A stretch of DNA of 64,000 bases from NCBI RefSeq assembly GCF_030269925.1, contig NC_085107.1:16246001-16310000 (forward strand). The letters run 5' to 3'. This DNA is from Bombyx mori. Lineage: Eukaryota; Arthropoda; Insecta; Lepidoptera; Bombycidae. Positions within the stretch are counted from its first letter, which is position 1, and each line of letters begins with the position of its first letter. The notes beneath the pieces are model-generated. The model made no database searches and had not been told where the DNA came from. It was given only the letters and a program-made list of their open reading frames with translations. Below, one piece after another: positions 12,312 through 25,899 of this stretch. A program made the translations under genes and the position numbers.

Positions 12312-12390
12312 TTGCAGTATTCGATTCAATGGTTGATGAAGACGAGTCGCCTAACGATAAAGATGACTCCGATGATGATGATGATGAATG
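12312..12390 (+). pseudogene. Possible terminal exon remnant with acidic C-terminus
   Basis: A pyrimidine-rich acceptor (TTTTATTTTTGCAG) at 12,304-12,318 precedes an open frame FDSMVDEDESPNDKDDSDDD ending DDE and a stop. A donor-like CCTG|GTAAGT lies about 90 bp upstream, preceded by GCTTTTTTTGACTTAATCACC, open in the matching phase back to a TGA. This looks like the last exon(s) of an intron-bearing transposase left in a deletion derivative. The acidic tail gives no family. Confidence 0.4.
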
Positions 12391-13152
12391 AAGATTGATA
12401 TATATATATATATATATATATAATATGTAATGCATGCATGATATATTTTTTAACTGATTTAACACTTTTAAATTTTGTCTTGACGAAATAAAAATGAGGA
12501 ATTGAATTCTTTTTTGATCAGCATTATACCGTATTATTTATAATTATTCCATAAAAAATTCACTTCTTTATTGTCTAACTAATGAAGTTTAGTATAAAGA
12601 ATATAAAAAAATATTAATTTCGGTAAATACATTGCTAAAGTAAATCGCAAGTAAATTATATTCCTCTAAAACAGTGAACGGAAAACATAATATACATCTG
12701 GCCGGGTAGTAGCTAAGATTTTATTATATGTTGATGTATGTACGCAATGTAGAGGTCTGCCGTGATCAATATAAGTTTTTAAGACTATAATAAACAACAT
12801 ATTATTAAATCAATGGCAGATCTAGTCAATTACTTTCAAAATTTTGCATTTTCAATGAAATTTAGCATTTTCAAAGTGGTCTGCCACAAAGTAAAATGCG
12901 CGATAATGGTCTGCCATTCTTATTTTCCGATAATAATAATCATATATTTTCAAAATTTCAAAACGGCAGACGTGGTCAAATGGATTTAAAATCCGTCAAA
13001 ATCGGTACCTGTCCTACCTGAGCGCTCGGCGCGTCGACCACTTTGAGCTTAATGAGTCCCCACCTCATGCATGGTAGGTATAGGGGTCTCAATGTACGAA
13101 AATTCAGGTCTGGTCAAATACATACAGGTAGATCCCACGGGCTCTCGGGCTA

Positions 13153-14404
13153 TAAGCGATGAATGATTATATGTAAATCGATAATTTTCAAATTACGAAC
13201 CACCAATTGTTGAGGGTAAATATATATGGGTAAATTCATATGGGTAAATATATATAAGTAAATATGTATGGGAAGAACGCCATCGTTCTGAAGGAACAGG
13301 CGCAAAATTCATTTTTAAAACGATATTAGATAAAGTTGAAGAAAAAACATTAACTTAAAATGTACTAACACACATTCATTGCACATTAAATTGAAAGAAA
13401 TTTAGTCTTTAACTTAGCGTTCTTTTCATTACTTCTCATTATAGATAATAGAAACATTGCCAATACAATGAACTGTAACAACTAAAATGTACAACAGCAT
13501 CTTTATTTCATGAATGAACAAGAGTTCCAATGCTGTGATGTTGTTTGTTCCTCGTAAGCTCAGAACAATGAATCATACTACTTATTGCTACTTTTCAAGT
13601 ATTCTTACAACCCTAAAAGAGAAAGGAATACTTTGAATTCTGTTTTCTTTCGAAATACAGAAGAGAATGATGTATTTGTATAGCGTTTATTATCTACATT
13701 CAATTTCAAGATAAATCGCAAATAAGTACAGTATTTTTATCTGATTTCTTGATTCGTATAGGTATGAAATAACTTATAACTTATGTAATGAATTGCTGTA
13801 CCTAATTTAATTTTAAAACATGTCTACTTCGGTATCAAATAGAAATTAGGATAACAAAGCCTCGGTATTCAATTAATTGATATATGTATGTACCTTCGAG
13901 CTTTATTCTGACAAAGAGAATGTTACAAAACATAAAAATAAAATCATGTAATTCACATGTCAATTCGGATTTGAAACAAAGTGACTTTTCTTTGATGATA
14001 CGGATATAGGATTTGAAATACGTCACCCATGTCCTCGATAATATTTGGTTGGCTTTCATTGATAGAAGAGGATTTTTCAAATTAAAATAAGGAACGTTAT
14101 TTCAATAAAAAAAATTAACGATTTACGTAACGTAACTAGAACAACAGCGTGTGTCACGCGAGGTCTAAAAGCTTATATCTGAATTTGCTCAAAAGGCGGT
14201 GATCCTAAGTCGGAGTTTACCATTAAATAAAGCAGTATGGGAGCCCGCAAGCATATTAAATACTTATGCACGTAATGCCGTCAAAAGGTCATATTATCTT
14301 CGGCGCGCTTTACAAATGTCCAAGTTGAATGAAAATAGCTCTCGACTTGCATATGTAACTTTTTTGTTCTTTTAAACTTTATTCTTTATTTCATATAAAA
14401 TTTG
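13153..14404. other. Non-coding, no feature seen
   Basis: AT-rich sequence; no exon or recognised repeat. Confidence 0.5.
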
Positions 14405-14650
14405 ATTTTTTTTTATTGCTTAGATTGGTAGACGAGCTCACAGCCCACCTGGTGTTAAGTGGTTACTGGAGCCTATGGACATCTACAACGTAAATGCGCC
14501 ACCCACTTTGAGATATAAGTTCTAAGATCTCAGTATAGTTACAACGGCTTCTCCACCCTTCAAACCGAAACGCATTACTGCTTCACGGCAGAAATAGGCT
14601 GGGCGGTGGTACCTACCCGCGCGGACTCACAAGAGGTCCTACCACCAGTA
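14405..14650 (-). repeat. Bm1 SINE, 5'-truncated
   Basis: Reverse-orientation Bm1 3' body: T-run, GACGAGCTCACAGCCCACCT, GGTTACTGGAGCC, ACGCATTACTGCTTCACGGC, GAGGTCCTACCACCAGTA. Confidence 0.93.
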
Positions 14651-15126
14651 AAAATCTGATAAATTACACTAAAAATCAATACGCATTATTAATTTTTAAA
14701 TATATACTGCATTTTACTTATTAAATCATGGCAAGCTACGCCTTGGCTATCTTTGTATTATACAGTAACCTATTAAAACTTGTAAGCCTCCTATTGTATC
14801 TTGACGTACGACATAATATGTACCTACTTTCCGCACGACAACAACGGCACCAAACTTCAATTAGAACGGATAAAGTAGGTATTCGCAGAGATGTAAGTAA
14901 CGCAGGATACAAAATATGATTTTAATTAATGCTATTATTTTGGTACTACATATTTTTCGGTGTGACAAGATTTTTTTTGCGCATCCATTGTGATGACGAT
15001 ACGAAAATTTAGAGAACATAGAACAAAATATTAACTGATTATGGTATTTTTTATATTTTTCCAGTTTTTAATACTTATTCTAGGAAACATAAATTAGTCC
15101 TAGTTATTTTAATTTCTTCAACTTAC
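14651..15126. other. Intron flank, no feature seen
   Basis: Sequence below the donor of the SH3 exon, with no further exon visible. Confidence 0.5.
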
Positions 15127-15385
15127 CTAGCGTTTCCTCACAGGGTTGGCTTAGAGGACGTCTGGAGGGTGATGTCTTATGTGGCGGATGTTGTGGCTGC
15201 GGCTTGAGCACCTGAGCTGGTACTGCACCTTCTAGTGGTGGCTCCCCTGGAACCCGGACCACCCACCAGTCAGGCCGAGTGGTCCACGGTTCTACCACCT
15301 CCACTTGCTGGCCTTTTGTCACAGTTAGTTCACCAGTTCCACCCGAGGTGTGCTCATAAATCACCCATGTCATTTCTGGTCCGGC
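15127..15385 (-). CDS. trio: trio exon: SH3 domain
   Basis: This 259-bp exon has acceptor TTTTGGTGCAG and donor CTAG|GTAAGT, entering in phase 0 and leaving in phase 1. It encodes [60 protein letters not shown], then a Pro/His/Ser-rich tail. The pattern [27 protein letters not shown] and EGAVPAQVL is a complete SH3 fold. The exon can join both the upstream linker exon (36.1 kb) and the candidate alternative first exon (25.4 kb), since both end in phase 0. The second DH-PH module must start beyond the left edge. Confidence 0.95.
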
Positions 15386-18300
15386 CTGCACCAAAAGAAA
15401 ATATATTTAAAATACATCACTCGTCGACGGCATGGCTATATCGTTAATTCTAAGATGTGGGTCAGTTTCTAATTGATTTGAGTTTATAAAAAATGCTAAT
15501 TCTCTATTACCAAGGTAATTTGCAATTCTTAATTTACTAAGTGGCATCTTCGAAACCTTAAGAGATCTTCGTTAAAAATTTACGCTGGAACAGTTTTAGT
15601 GTTATTTATATATTATTGTAATCCTAAAGAGAGAAACCTGGAAAATAATTAAGCATTAAAAAGCTAACAAACTTTTTATTAAAATAAAAAAAGGAACGAA
15701 TCGCACGAAACTCCATTATTAAGAAAATTTAAGAAAAGGAATTTAAGATAAAAACAAAGATATTTTAAATTATGTCGCTGAAATTGGGTCAAAGTCCGAA
15801 CTCGTATTTGGAATTTCATATCAGTTTCAGTATCCTCAACGAGAAAGGGGTTTTCTTAAGAGTTTACTGGAATCGGCCGTCGAGGGATCGATGACAATCT
15901 AACAATCGCTTACCGATAAGGAAATATACCAATAAACGATAAGATCAATCGCCTACATTAGATAAAAATGGACATATCAACAGATAGCACGTACAATGGT
16001 TTCAGCAATGAATACATCCCAGTTAAAATTCAACAGTCACGAAATCGGAAATTATTACCGTAGCACGAAATAAATAAAATGTAAGTGAACAAAACATCGA
16101 CACTTCGATCAATTTAAAATGATTCATGTGTTAAAAATGAATCGAGGGTCACTTATCAGTCGTCCGAATACGAATCAACGCACTGCTTTCGTGGCGAGGC
16201 TTCTATCAAGGTCACGAAAACGGTAGTGTATTACGAAAATTGGATATTTTATAAATAGCTTGGGACGGTCTTGTTTCCTTTAGTAATATATAAAACGCAA
16301 AATGGTACGCTTGGTATGGAGCTGGCTCTGTCAACAAGATAGATTTTTTTTAAACATAACGGATTTCATAGTTTGAAAAAAAAACGAGTTACATCACAAT
16401 ACATACTACTTCGAGAATTCTAGAATTATAGTTTATAAGAAAACATTATACAATATTCGAAAAAAGGAGAAAAAGAAATTGAACTTTTCATGGTTTTATT
16501 ATTTGAACTCATTCATATTGAGAACCTTTTCGATTTTGGATAAACAATCATCAGCATTAAATTTATAAAATGCAAACTAAAAGCTAATCACATTATACTT
16601 ATGTTACTTCAATCATAGCAATCAGATACGGAGAATAGTAAGAGCAATGAGTATTCTTATGTGATCAAATTTCGAAGTGAGGTCTTGCATATGAAAATAA
16701 AAATGGCATGTCAGTCAAAGATATATATTAACTAAGCAAGCGTCTTTTTTGAACCAGACTGCTTTTTGAAATTATTACAATAGTGTCATTCTCGTTTCTC
16801 ATCAATTATTATCTTTAGAGATGGTCGAGAAAACATTTTGGCGATCTAATCGATCCCAACACATATAAATTTAGTTTAAAACTTCAATAACATACTTTGC
16901 TACCAGTAGACTATTGGCCGTGTGATACCAAGAAGAATGATTTAACTTTGTGATAGTAATTTGATAAAGATAATGAAATAGATTTTAAGGCAGCAACATA
17001 GTGTAGGCAATATAAATGCTTTTTTAGACGCAAAAAGAGCTTTACCCTGTCATATAATATATCCATGTTACCCTATCATGTAGGAGGAAAAAAAAATTGT
17101 TGAGCTCTCGGGACTCAAACCTGGAGGTGTTACTAGCTAACTAACCCTAGCAAGAGCAGTGTTTCGCAGAATCTACCACCGGATCGGCAACGCGACCCAC
17201 TGAGAAGATTCGGCGAGAAAATCAGTGGGCTGTGTCTATGGAAAAGAACTTATGATATTGATATGAATTACATTAGTTCAAACTAAAATAGCAGTGATGC
17301 CACGGACGAAAAAAATACTAATATATTCTTGTTATTATTTCAAATTCAGGAAAATCTTGAACCAATATTCAGATATGACAAAAATGTTCCTTTTGCAGAA
17401 TTCATTGATTGAAATTAAATTCATAACATTAGTCAAGTAGGAAGTAGGTAAGTGTGGGGAAGCGTTCTTCAGAGTATGTATAAACATTACGTTCTCGTAC
17501 AGCAAATTGAGTCCATAAAAGATTTTATTAGACATCTTTATTGTTGTTGTAAGGTCTTAAGGCTTGTAAATCTCTGTCGTTAGCTGAAAGACATCAAATA
17601 ACTCGTTACAATCATCGCTAAATATTTAATAAACAAAATGCCCATTTTTAAATATTCAAAAGTCCTAGTCATTTTTTCGAATTTACTAATTTTATTAAGA
17701 TGTTGACTTGAAAAATTACAAAATTTTTGATAGCAACTATTGAAGTTATTTTAAAATGTAAAGAACTTTCGATAAAAAAGGTCGGAAAAATAATCTGCGA
17801 TGTAGAAATTGTTTGACGTTATTTTTTTCGGAATATTTAAAAATTTAAAAGTAGGAAACTTTACTAATTGCGGTAGGTATATATCTACTTCACTTGTTTG
17901 CTGTAAACCGAGATACACAGGCTTTCACTGGTAGATTTTGATCGAATTAATAATTAGTTGAACCATCCATCCAACCATAGTGCATATAAATTCGTTTTAA
18001 AAGATAGTTGTTCAACTAAACTTAATAGTTCCCGTTATGTGTAATGTGTGTTTTATTAACTGTTTTCTTATTGATGACAGCTGTTTATTGTTTTCTAAAC
18101 TGTTTAAGTCGATAATTGAACGAATTTCTCTCGCATGAAATAATACTATTCAATAAGATCACCGCCTCCATTATGAAACACTCCTTGAGCAAACAAGCGC
18201 CGAATTGCCTTGCGACACATTTGCCACATTGTCAGCCATGGATTGATGTTAGATGTAATATATTATATCAATCTGTATGATGAGTTTTCTTTTAGTTACT

Positions 18301-21300
18301 TTTAAAATAGTGACTTCGCTCCTCCCGTAATTTAAAAAGCCGCATTTACGAAAAGGTTCTGAAGAAGACCTAAAAGAGTTTGCAATTATCAATAAGTATT
18401 ATTTAAAATGTTGCTTTTGCTGTGACGTCAGCCTCAAGTAGCACCACCCTCTTTCCGTGAGCGTCATAACGAGCGACTAAAGGATTTAGAGGAAAATGGA
18501 AATTTTCTTAGTATTATGTCAGTATCCTACGATCAGTAATTAATGGTGGTGGGGGAATACCCGCAGGAATAATTATCACCATCTTGTCAATTCTTACCGT
18601 TAAGCAATTGTACGTGCCGGTTTTACGTTATAATGCTCCGAAAATCATTTAACATCTGGTGAGCTAGATCATCCATTCGCGGAAATTAAAAGTGAGCCAA
18701 TATTAATACGAGTAGTAAGAAGCCGAGCGATTATTTGGCATTCGGTTTTTTTATTACCCTTGTAGGCAGACGAGCATACGGCCCACCTGATGGTGAGTGG
18801 TTACCGTTGCCCATGGACTTCAGCAATGCCAGGGGCAGAGCCAAGCCGCTGCCTACCGCGGATCGGATGTCCGATGTCTCCTTATTTTTTTTTCAATATC
18901 GCTATTATGCTTTTTTTTCATTTTTTTTTGTATTGTTCTAAATTTAAGCTTTCATAATTCATTTTCCGCGGAACTGGAAGCTTGCAAGCAATTTCACGCT
19001 CATTACGTGCTTAGTGTGCGCGAAATAAGCCGGGAGATAATTAAAACTACATTCACGGTTTAATCTCGGTGTTATTATAATCCTTTCATTACTTCAATAA
19101 ATATCATAAAAAAATAATTAAAAGTAAATACAATATTGACAACTACTTCCATTCTATTCTATTCTAATAATAACTTCTTAGTCGTCCATTGCCACGAAAA
19201 CATAAGAAAATCCACGACGAGAAAACACAGCTTTTATTGTAACGATGTGTAGGCTTATATGGGTAGGATTAAAGCAATGAACACAAAGCAGCTATGTCAA
19301 GCAATATTGTTTTTAATTGATCTAAGTGCAATCTTGTTCACAAATAATAGGGGTTAAAGTATGAAATTGCCGTTCTATTGTAATAAGTATTTCGAATTGA
19401 TATAGAACCTTCATGGATTGAGATTTTTAAGTGAAACTTTTTAGTTCTTCTATTATAAAATGTGCAACACTTGATTACCTATCGACTTTCAGTTGTTTTT
19501 TTTTATTCAGCTCAGACAAGAAAGATGATACTTCGAAAATTTGAGTGATTTTTGAATGCGAGTTCCGAAGCGGAACTAACGCTTCAGAAAGAAACAGCTC
19601 GCAATATCAATGCGCTTGGTGAGGGGACTGCTAATGAACGCACCGTGCGATTTTGGTTTAAACGCTTTCGTGATAGAAATTTCGATTTGAAGAACGAACC
19701 ACGTGGAAGACCGCCCACACATGTGAATAACAATGAATTGAAATAGATAGTGGAATCGAATCCGAGCCAAACTACCCAGGAATTAACGGCATGGTTTAAC
19801 GTTACTTTACCAACAATATGTCTACTGTCTACGCGTAATGTTATCTACATAATAAATTCCAATAAATCAACACGCATTCGTTGATTTAAACCAAAATAAA
19901 ATTAGCTTCTACAATTAATATTTTAGCTATTTATTATCGGGTCATAATTATAAGTAAAAATAGTTAGTTGAATAAAATAAATACCACAAATAATTGACTT
20001 TTATGTTTTCTTCAAAAAAACTTTAATTTTTGGGCAACTTGTTGGTAAATTAATACCACTATTCTTTACTGTATTCATGAGTTGTGCTGTACATATTTGT
20101 AAAAACGACTTTTTATATGAGTAGGTCGTATGTGAGGCGTGGCCATTTATCCCGTCTTCAAAACCGCTATTTCCATTTTGAATAATCTAAAAGCGATTTT
20201 ACGATACAACGATACGAACGACGCTCTAGTGTTTTGACCTTCTAGTTCTAGTGTTGTTTTCATTGGTATACATTTTTATAAAGATGAAAGTTTAGCGCAA
20301 AAAGAAACAGATTGTTTGATGTTGGAATTCTAATTAACTTTATTCATAACTTCAGTACAAGTTACTCCTTAGAATTTAGCAGATTTATAGCTCTACCGCT
20401 GACAAAAAAAAAGAATTCGTTTAGTAGATTTGAACTTATTGCATAGTTTTGATACTTTTAAGATGAACACTTTATCGTTTCGTAACAGCACATTCATTAC
20501 ATAATTTTCACTATTACAATTTGTTGTATTTACTATTGTATTTTATTGACACTGATTAAGCACTGCAATCGAGTAATTACCTATCTTTTAATAAAATTAT
20601 TGAGCTCGCTGACAGAGAAGAACCTAATACAATATCTGTCAATATCATATAAAAACGCTTCCAGCTTCCCTATTCCTGAACCATTTTTGTTTGAGTTTTA
20701 TTGACTTGCTGTTTATTTTTATCTCGTTTTCGATACAACAACAATCAACAAACATAATTCTATAAACTACGAAACGTAATTCGAAATTCTTCAACACACG
20801 CTACTTCGAATTCTGTTCACCCACATTGCTTACAATTATAACGCTTACGCTATTTTAACCTAGCTCAAGGCCAATCATAATTACAACCAAAGGCTACGAA
20901 ATGGCTTTCCGAAACATTCCAAACAAATAAAATTAACATGTACATATGTGAATGCAATGCAAATTGCAGCGAAATTATTTGTTTTCAGTAATATTTACTC
21001 ACTAAAATGAACACTCATTTAGTTATAGTAACAATAATAGGAACACGGTTATGTGTTACTCATGATTTAAAATGAGCGAGTGGTGTTTGTTATGTTTTAT
21101 ACGGACTTGTTCAACGTATACGCGTTATTTATTTATAAAACGAAGTTTATTTCCTTGTTAGAATAATAATTGTGATCGTTTCATATGCGTTTAATTTCAA
21201 AATACGATTCACCAAATGTGTTTTTATATATGTTTATAAAACAGCTGTTAGTTCAATTGAATTACTTTTATCAACCAGTTCATTGCTAAGCACTAAATCA

Positions 21301-24300
21301 ATCTTGCGAATGTGTCTTGGCAATAACTTGATTAATGTCTAACAAGTAACTGTTTTAGCTATAGTAGAAAACTGTCTTAGTCACAGATCGTGTTTTATAT
21401 TTCTTATAAAAGGTCATAATATTGAACAATATTGAATATTTTTTCTGCACATCCTAGAACTCGAGTATTATTTCACTCGCCTCTCGAAGTCGCTGGGTGT
21501 ATCAACGATGTTGTAAATTTTTCGTTTCATTTTGCTGCAAAGTAACCTAATTGAGGTATTACTGATATATTCTGTATTGTAAATTTGGTGGAATCCATAG
21601 ATATCAGAGATATATATAGGGCTCTTAGGCTATCTAGAGTACAGACCAATTTGCGCTTGTGACCGTGTCATCAACGGCGTTGTAGCCGCATCCAGTAATC
21701 GAATTCAATTTAATTGTATCAGTGATTTTAAGTCAGCTGAGTACTTCTAGCAGTATAAAATACTTAGAATATTTGAGTCGACTATTATCAAAGCCGGCAA
21801 TATGACTTTTGGACAATTATTGGTAAATCAGAAAAACGAATTATTGACTTTGTATTCCATTGGCAGTCACAAAACTCTTCTGAACGACATCTTAGATAAA
21901 TAACAGGTTAAGTATTAACCTTTATTTAACGCAGGTTTTGAACCGTATTCTTTGAAGGAGACGATTATATTCAAATCAATCTGTATTGACATATCAATAA
22001 CATTTTTTTGTCCAAATGCACAGATTGCCACCTTTGATAATAGACGACTCATTTAGAAGATTATCATTTCGAGATGCATTTTGTGTGGAATATTTAATTA
22101 ACGTAAATTATCCAATAATACTAGACTGATTTTAATTATTTTGTTTCGTATTTTATGTTCTATTTTAATCTCGTTAAGATATAATTATCTCAATAAGATT
22201 TGAAATAGTAAGGAATAGAAGCACTACTTACGGTAATCTACTATAACCAGAAAGCATTGTTTTATTTTCTCCATTCTTAATCTATGTACATTTAAAGCCC
22301 TGTAGATTTAATTGTATAGTATTAATCCAAAAACTATATTACTTTAATTTAAATTTTAGGATACTTCCTTTCTGAAATGACAATAGTTCTTATTACAAAT
22401 TTAGATTTTCTTTAGCAATACAGCAATAAAGGCGCTGTTTTTATGACTATCTATCTGATATACATTGAAATATAAATAGGTAGATTATTTTCCGCGCGTA
22501 ATAACATCCTTCTGATTCGGTGAACACGACTCGCAGTATTTGCACCGCTTTGTTTCCGAAGATGATAGAATTAGAGTAAATTTAATTTTGAACACACACT
22601 ACTAATACTAATTTTATTATCTTGGTGTATAAAGCAGATAAGTAAGTCAGTTCAACTGGTCTTTACCGCCACTTATTATGAGACATGAAGTTAGTCTCAT
22701 TTGTGTTGTGACAGCTATTCTAGTATTCAAACCATAGCTGCAGTACCTACGCCTAATGTGTAAATCCTACCTACCTACGCTACAGTCAGTACCTGTTAAA
22801 TTGTAACAATTAACCCAAATCTGACTTGATCTGAATTTCAAGTTAATGAAGCGCTATTCAAGCTGCAACAGTACATGATATAATATTGTTATTGATAGAT
22901 TGTAAAACAATTATCGAATGACGGCGAATTGATCAAGTTCAATTTGTCTCACTGACAGATTACATCTGGAAATTGTTCATTATTCTCGTAGAAGAGTGTA
23001 AATTAAAGTTTGTGCTTTTTGAACATCCTCAAGTACGATTTCGTACTATACGTTATCTACTCGTAGATAGATTACGTGCCTACATTATTTTAGTGTAGAA
23101 ATAAGTATTCTATATTTTGAGTAAATACGCATTTCGGTTTTACCTGCGTTCAACTTGAAACTCGTAATGTTTAGTCGGGCCGTAATGTTTAGTAGTCATC
23201 TGTCTAGTTTTGCCATAAATATTATGATAAAAAGAACGTCCTGTTTTCTCTATTAAATTACACATTTATTAGTGCGGTCAGCCTTATTTTAGAAATTAAA
23301 TAATATAACAGTATTTTAAAAGTATAAAGGTCGTTCACAATGATTTCCATTGGCCTTAATAAAGTCTTGGAAATGTTATGGCCAGTTTTACATGCAGTTT
23401 CCACGTAGGAAAGTTCGCCACTGCCAGTTTTATGGAACGTTTAAGGACTCGAAATTATCGTGGCATTTAGAGCATGTATTTCTAGATGAGATAATTAACA
23501 TCATGTTCGTGCGTATTAGAATTTGTATTAGACGAAAGTCTTCAGCTCTGATGAAGTCAGAAACGGTCCTTTCCAGACAACAATTTTGTATGGATGGAGC
23601 TTTATGACAAAGTGTTGAGTCTCAGCGAAAATACTGTTCTTCGTATCACGATATAATTTGGCCGGAGTTTTCATACTTTTTTCACAATTTCACATTACTG
23701 GTGATAGGACGTCTTGTGAGTCCGCACAAGTAGGTACCACCACACCGCCAATTTTTGCGGTGACACAGTTAATGCGTTTCGATTTGAAGGGTGGAGCAGC
23801 CGTTGTAACTATACTGAGATCTTAGAACTTATATCTCAAGGTGGGTGGCGGCATTTACGTTGTAGTTGTCTATGGAGTCCGGTAACCACATAACATCAGG
23901 TGGGCGGTGAGCGTGAGCTCGTCCACCCATCTAAGCAATAAATAAATAAAATATATATATAGCTCAGTCACTGCTTGATAGCTAAAGCTCTATTATACAA
24001 TCACTGAGGCCGGATATTGCTCTCGTTGTACCTATGCTCTATTAATTGAGGAGCTTCTGTAGAGCTTTGAGCATAGCTCGATCGTTTCGATTATTAAAAT
24101 GCTGTATAAGGTTAAATATATCTGTGACCTATTATTACGTACCACCCAAGAAGTTTGTTCTGATTTTAACACCCTTTTTATTTTTAAATTATGGATTAAG
24201 GTTAACGACCACTGCGTTCCTTACAAGCTGCAAGTCCTAGTCAATCATCCAATCCATCCAATCCATCCAAGTCATCATTTTAAAAGTGCGACATGTTTGT

Positions 24301-25860
24301 ATATTCATCAGTTTATTCAGAATTCTTTCGAACAATGTTTTGTTGTATATTATTATTTTCTTTTCTGCTTTATCGGCTTTTTAGTACGAATACTGCGTAA
24401 ATTGTCGGTTTGTTTGTTACTAATACAATATGTTTTATTTTACCTTCCGATAGTCAGGTACACACACATTTCGAATAATAACAAGCGAATGGAGATTCAA
24501 AAAGTGCATACAGCTCCATGTTTTGTATAATGCTATTACAAGAATTCGGATTCATTTGTGACCTCACTCCATTTTCATATCACAGTATTTAATAAAGAAT
24601 GACGCAAAAATAAAGTTATATAGAATTATTGTTTCAACTACATTCGATCACCCTTTAGCTCAGCTTGAAATCTATTAGCTTGAGTGACAGATAAGCAATC
24701 TGTTATCACGAACAATTGACGGGGATTGTTGTTATGGCTCTCACAGATTACGGAGTCCACTCAGTCATATGATAAGTTGAATTATTACAGGAAACGTAAG
24801 TTCGTCAATAATGAACACAAAACAGGAAAATCAAACCCTCACTAAATGAATAAATAAATTAAATGAGAAAATATCTAGGAAGCGTACCGAAGCAACAAAA
24901 AAAACGAATAATTGTGCCGATTACTGTTATTAAAAGTGGTGAAATGTGTCACTGTATATAATCAAAATAAAAATAAAATTGTTGAGCATTTTAAGGTGTA
25001 AATAATAGACACAATTGTTCGTAAGTTACTTTATTAACTAGAATGTTTTAAGCAAATGATGTGCACATTATCTTGCAGTATTTCCATCATGTTATAGAAA
25101 ATTGAAAAAAAGTGATGACTTTCAAAGAATTCTATTCACATGTTTGATTGCATATAATTATTTTAGGATGTTGTCCGATTAAGAAAATTTATAAAAATTT
25201 ATATATTAAATAAATTGGTAATATTTGGAGAGCCGTAGTGCAACGAGACGTGCAGACGGCTTGCCGTCTGGGATGCATATGCAGGCGAATGCAAGCGCAG
25301 GAGTAGCGTTGCGCGACTGGCGGGAAAGCGGCGAATGGGAGGTAGTGCAGTCTCACTGCAACTTATGCCGTCAGTCGCATCACCTGTCGTTGTCGGTTTC
25401 CCTTTAGCAGTCGCGCGTTGAACGAGCTTGGCGTGTCAATAGTATGTTGTCGGGAGAGGGTGGCATGGGGGGCGCTCACAGAACTTTGCCTAAACCATGG
25501 CAGCGAGATCTTGCGCCGGCTCTTGTGTTTGGCGGGAGCGGGTGGCGGAGTAGTTCCCATTGCACCGGCACGTGATCGCGCGTAGTAGTCGCGGCGCCGC
25601 CTCCGTCCGTCGCGGCGCGCGGCGCTATCGCCACTGCCGCGGTAGTCCCGCGCCGTTTGGCTCTTGGTTCGCTCACTACGCAGCCTCCGTATCGAGCTAC
25701 ATTTCCCGAATTTATTCTGAAAAGGGTCTTGCCGCAGAGTTCTGAAGGACGATCCTAATCAGATCATGACCAGCGAAGCAATGAACACTGGGCTCCCCAT
25801 TGCAGCGGTGCCAAGATGCATGCCTGCCACTTCAGCAGTTGCACTCTAGGCAACTGTCTC

Positions 25861-25899
<39 letters not shown>

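Noticed and set aside
18423..18430. Perfect TGACGTCA (CRE) here and at 28,758-28,765, the latter next to CCAAT
   Set aside because: About one chance occurrence is expected in a window of this size, and neither is beside a supported promoter.
24099..24530. 143-codon plus-strand open frame
   Set aside because: Low-complexity, AT-biased sequence with no domain, lying in the large trio intron; the [12 protein letters not shown] part comes from a simple CCAATCCATCCAATCC repeat. Most likely chance.
25225..25407. 60-codon plus-strand open frame in the CpG block
   Set aside because: Overlaps the better-supported minus-strand exon and has no donor or motif of its own.
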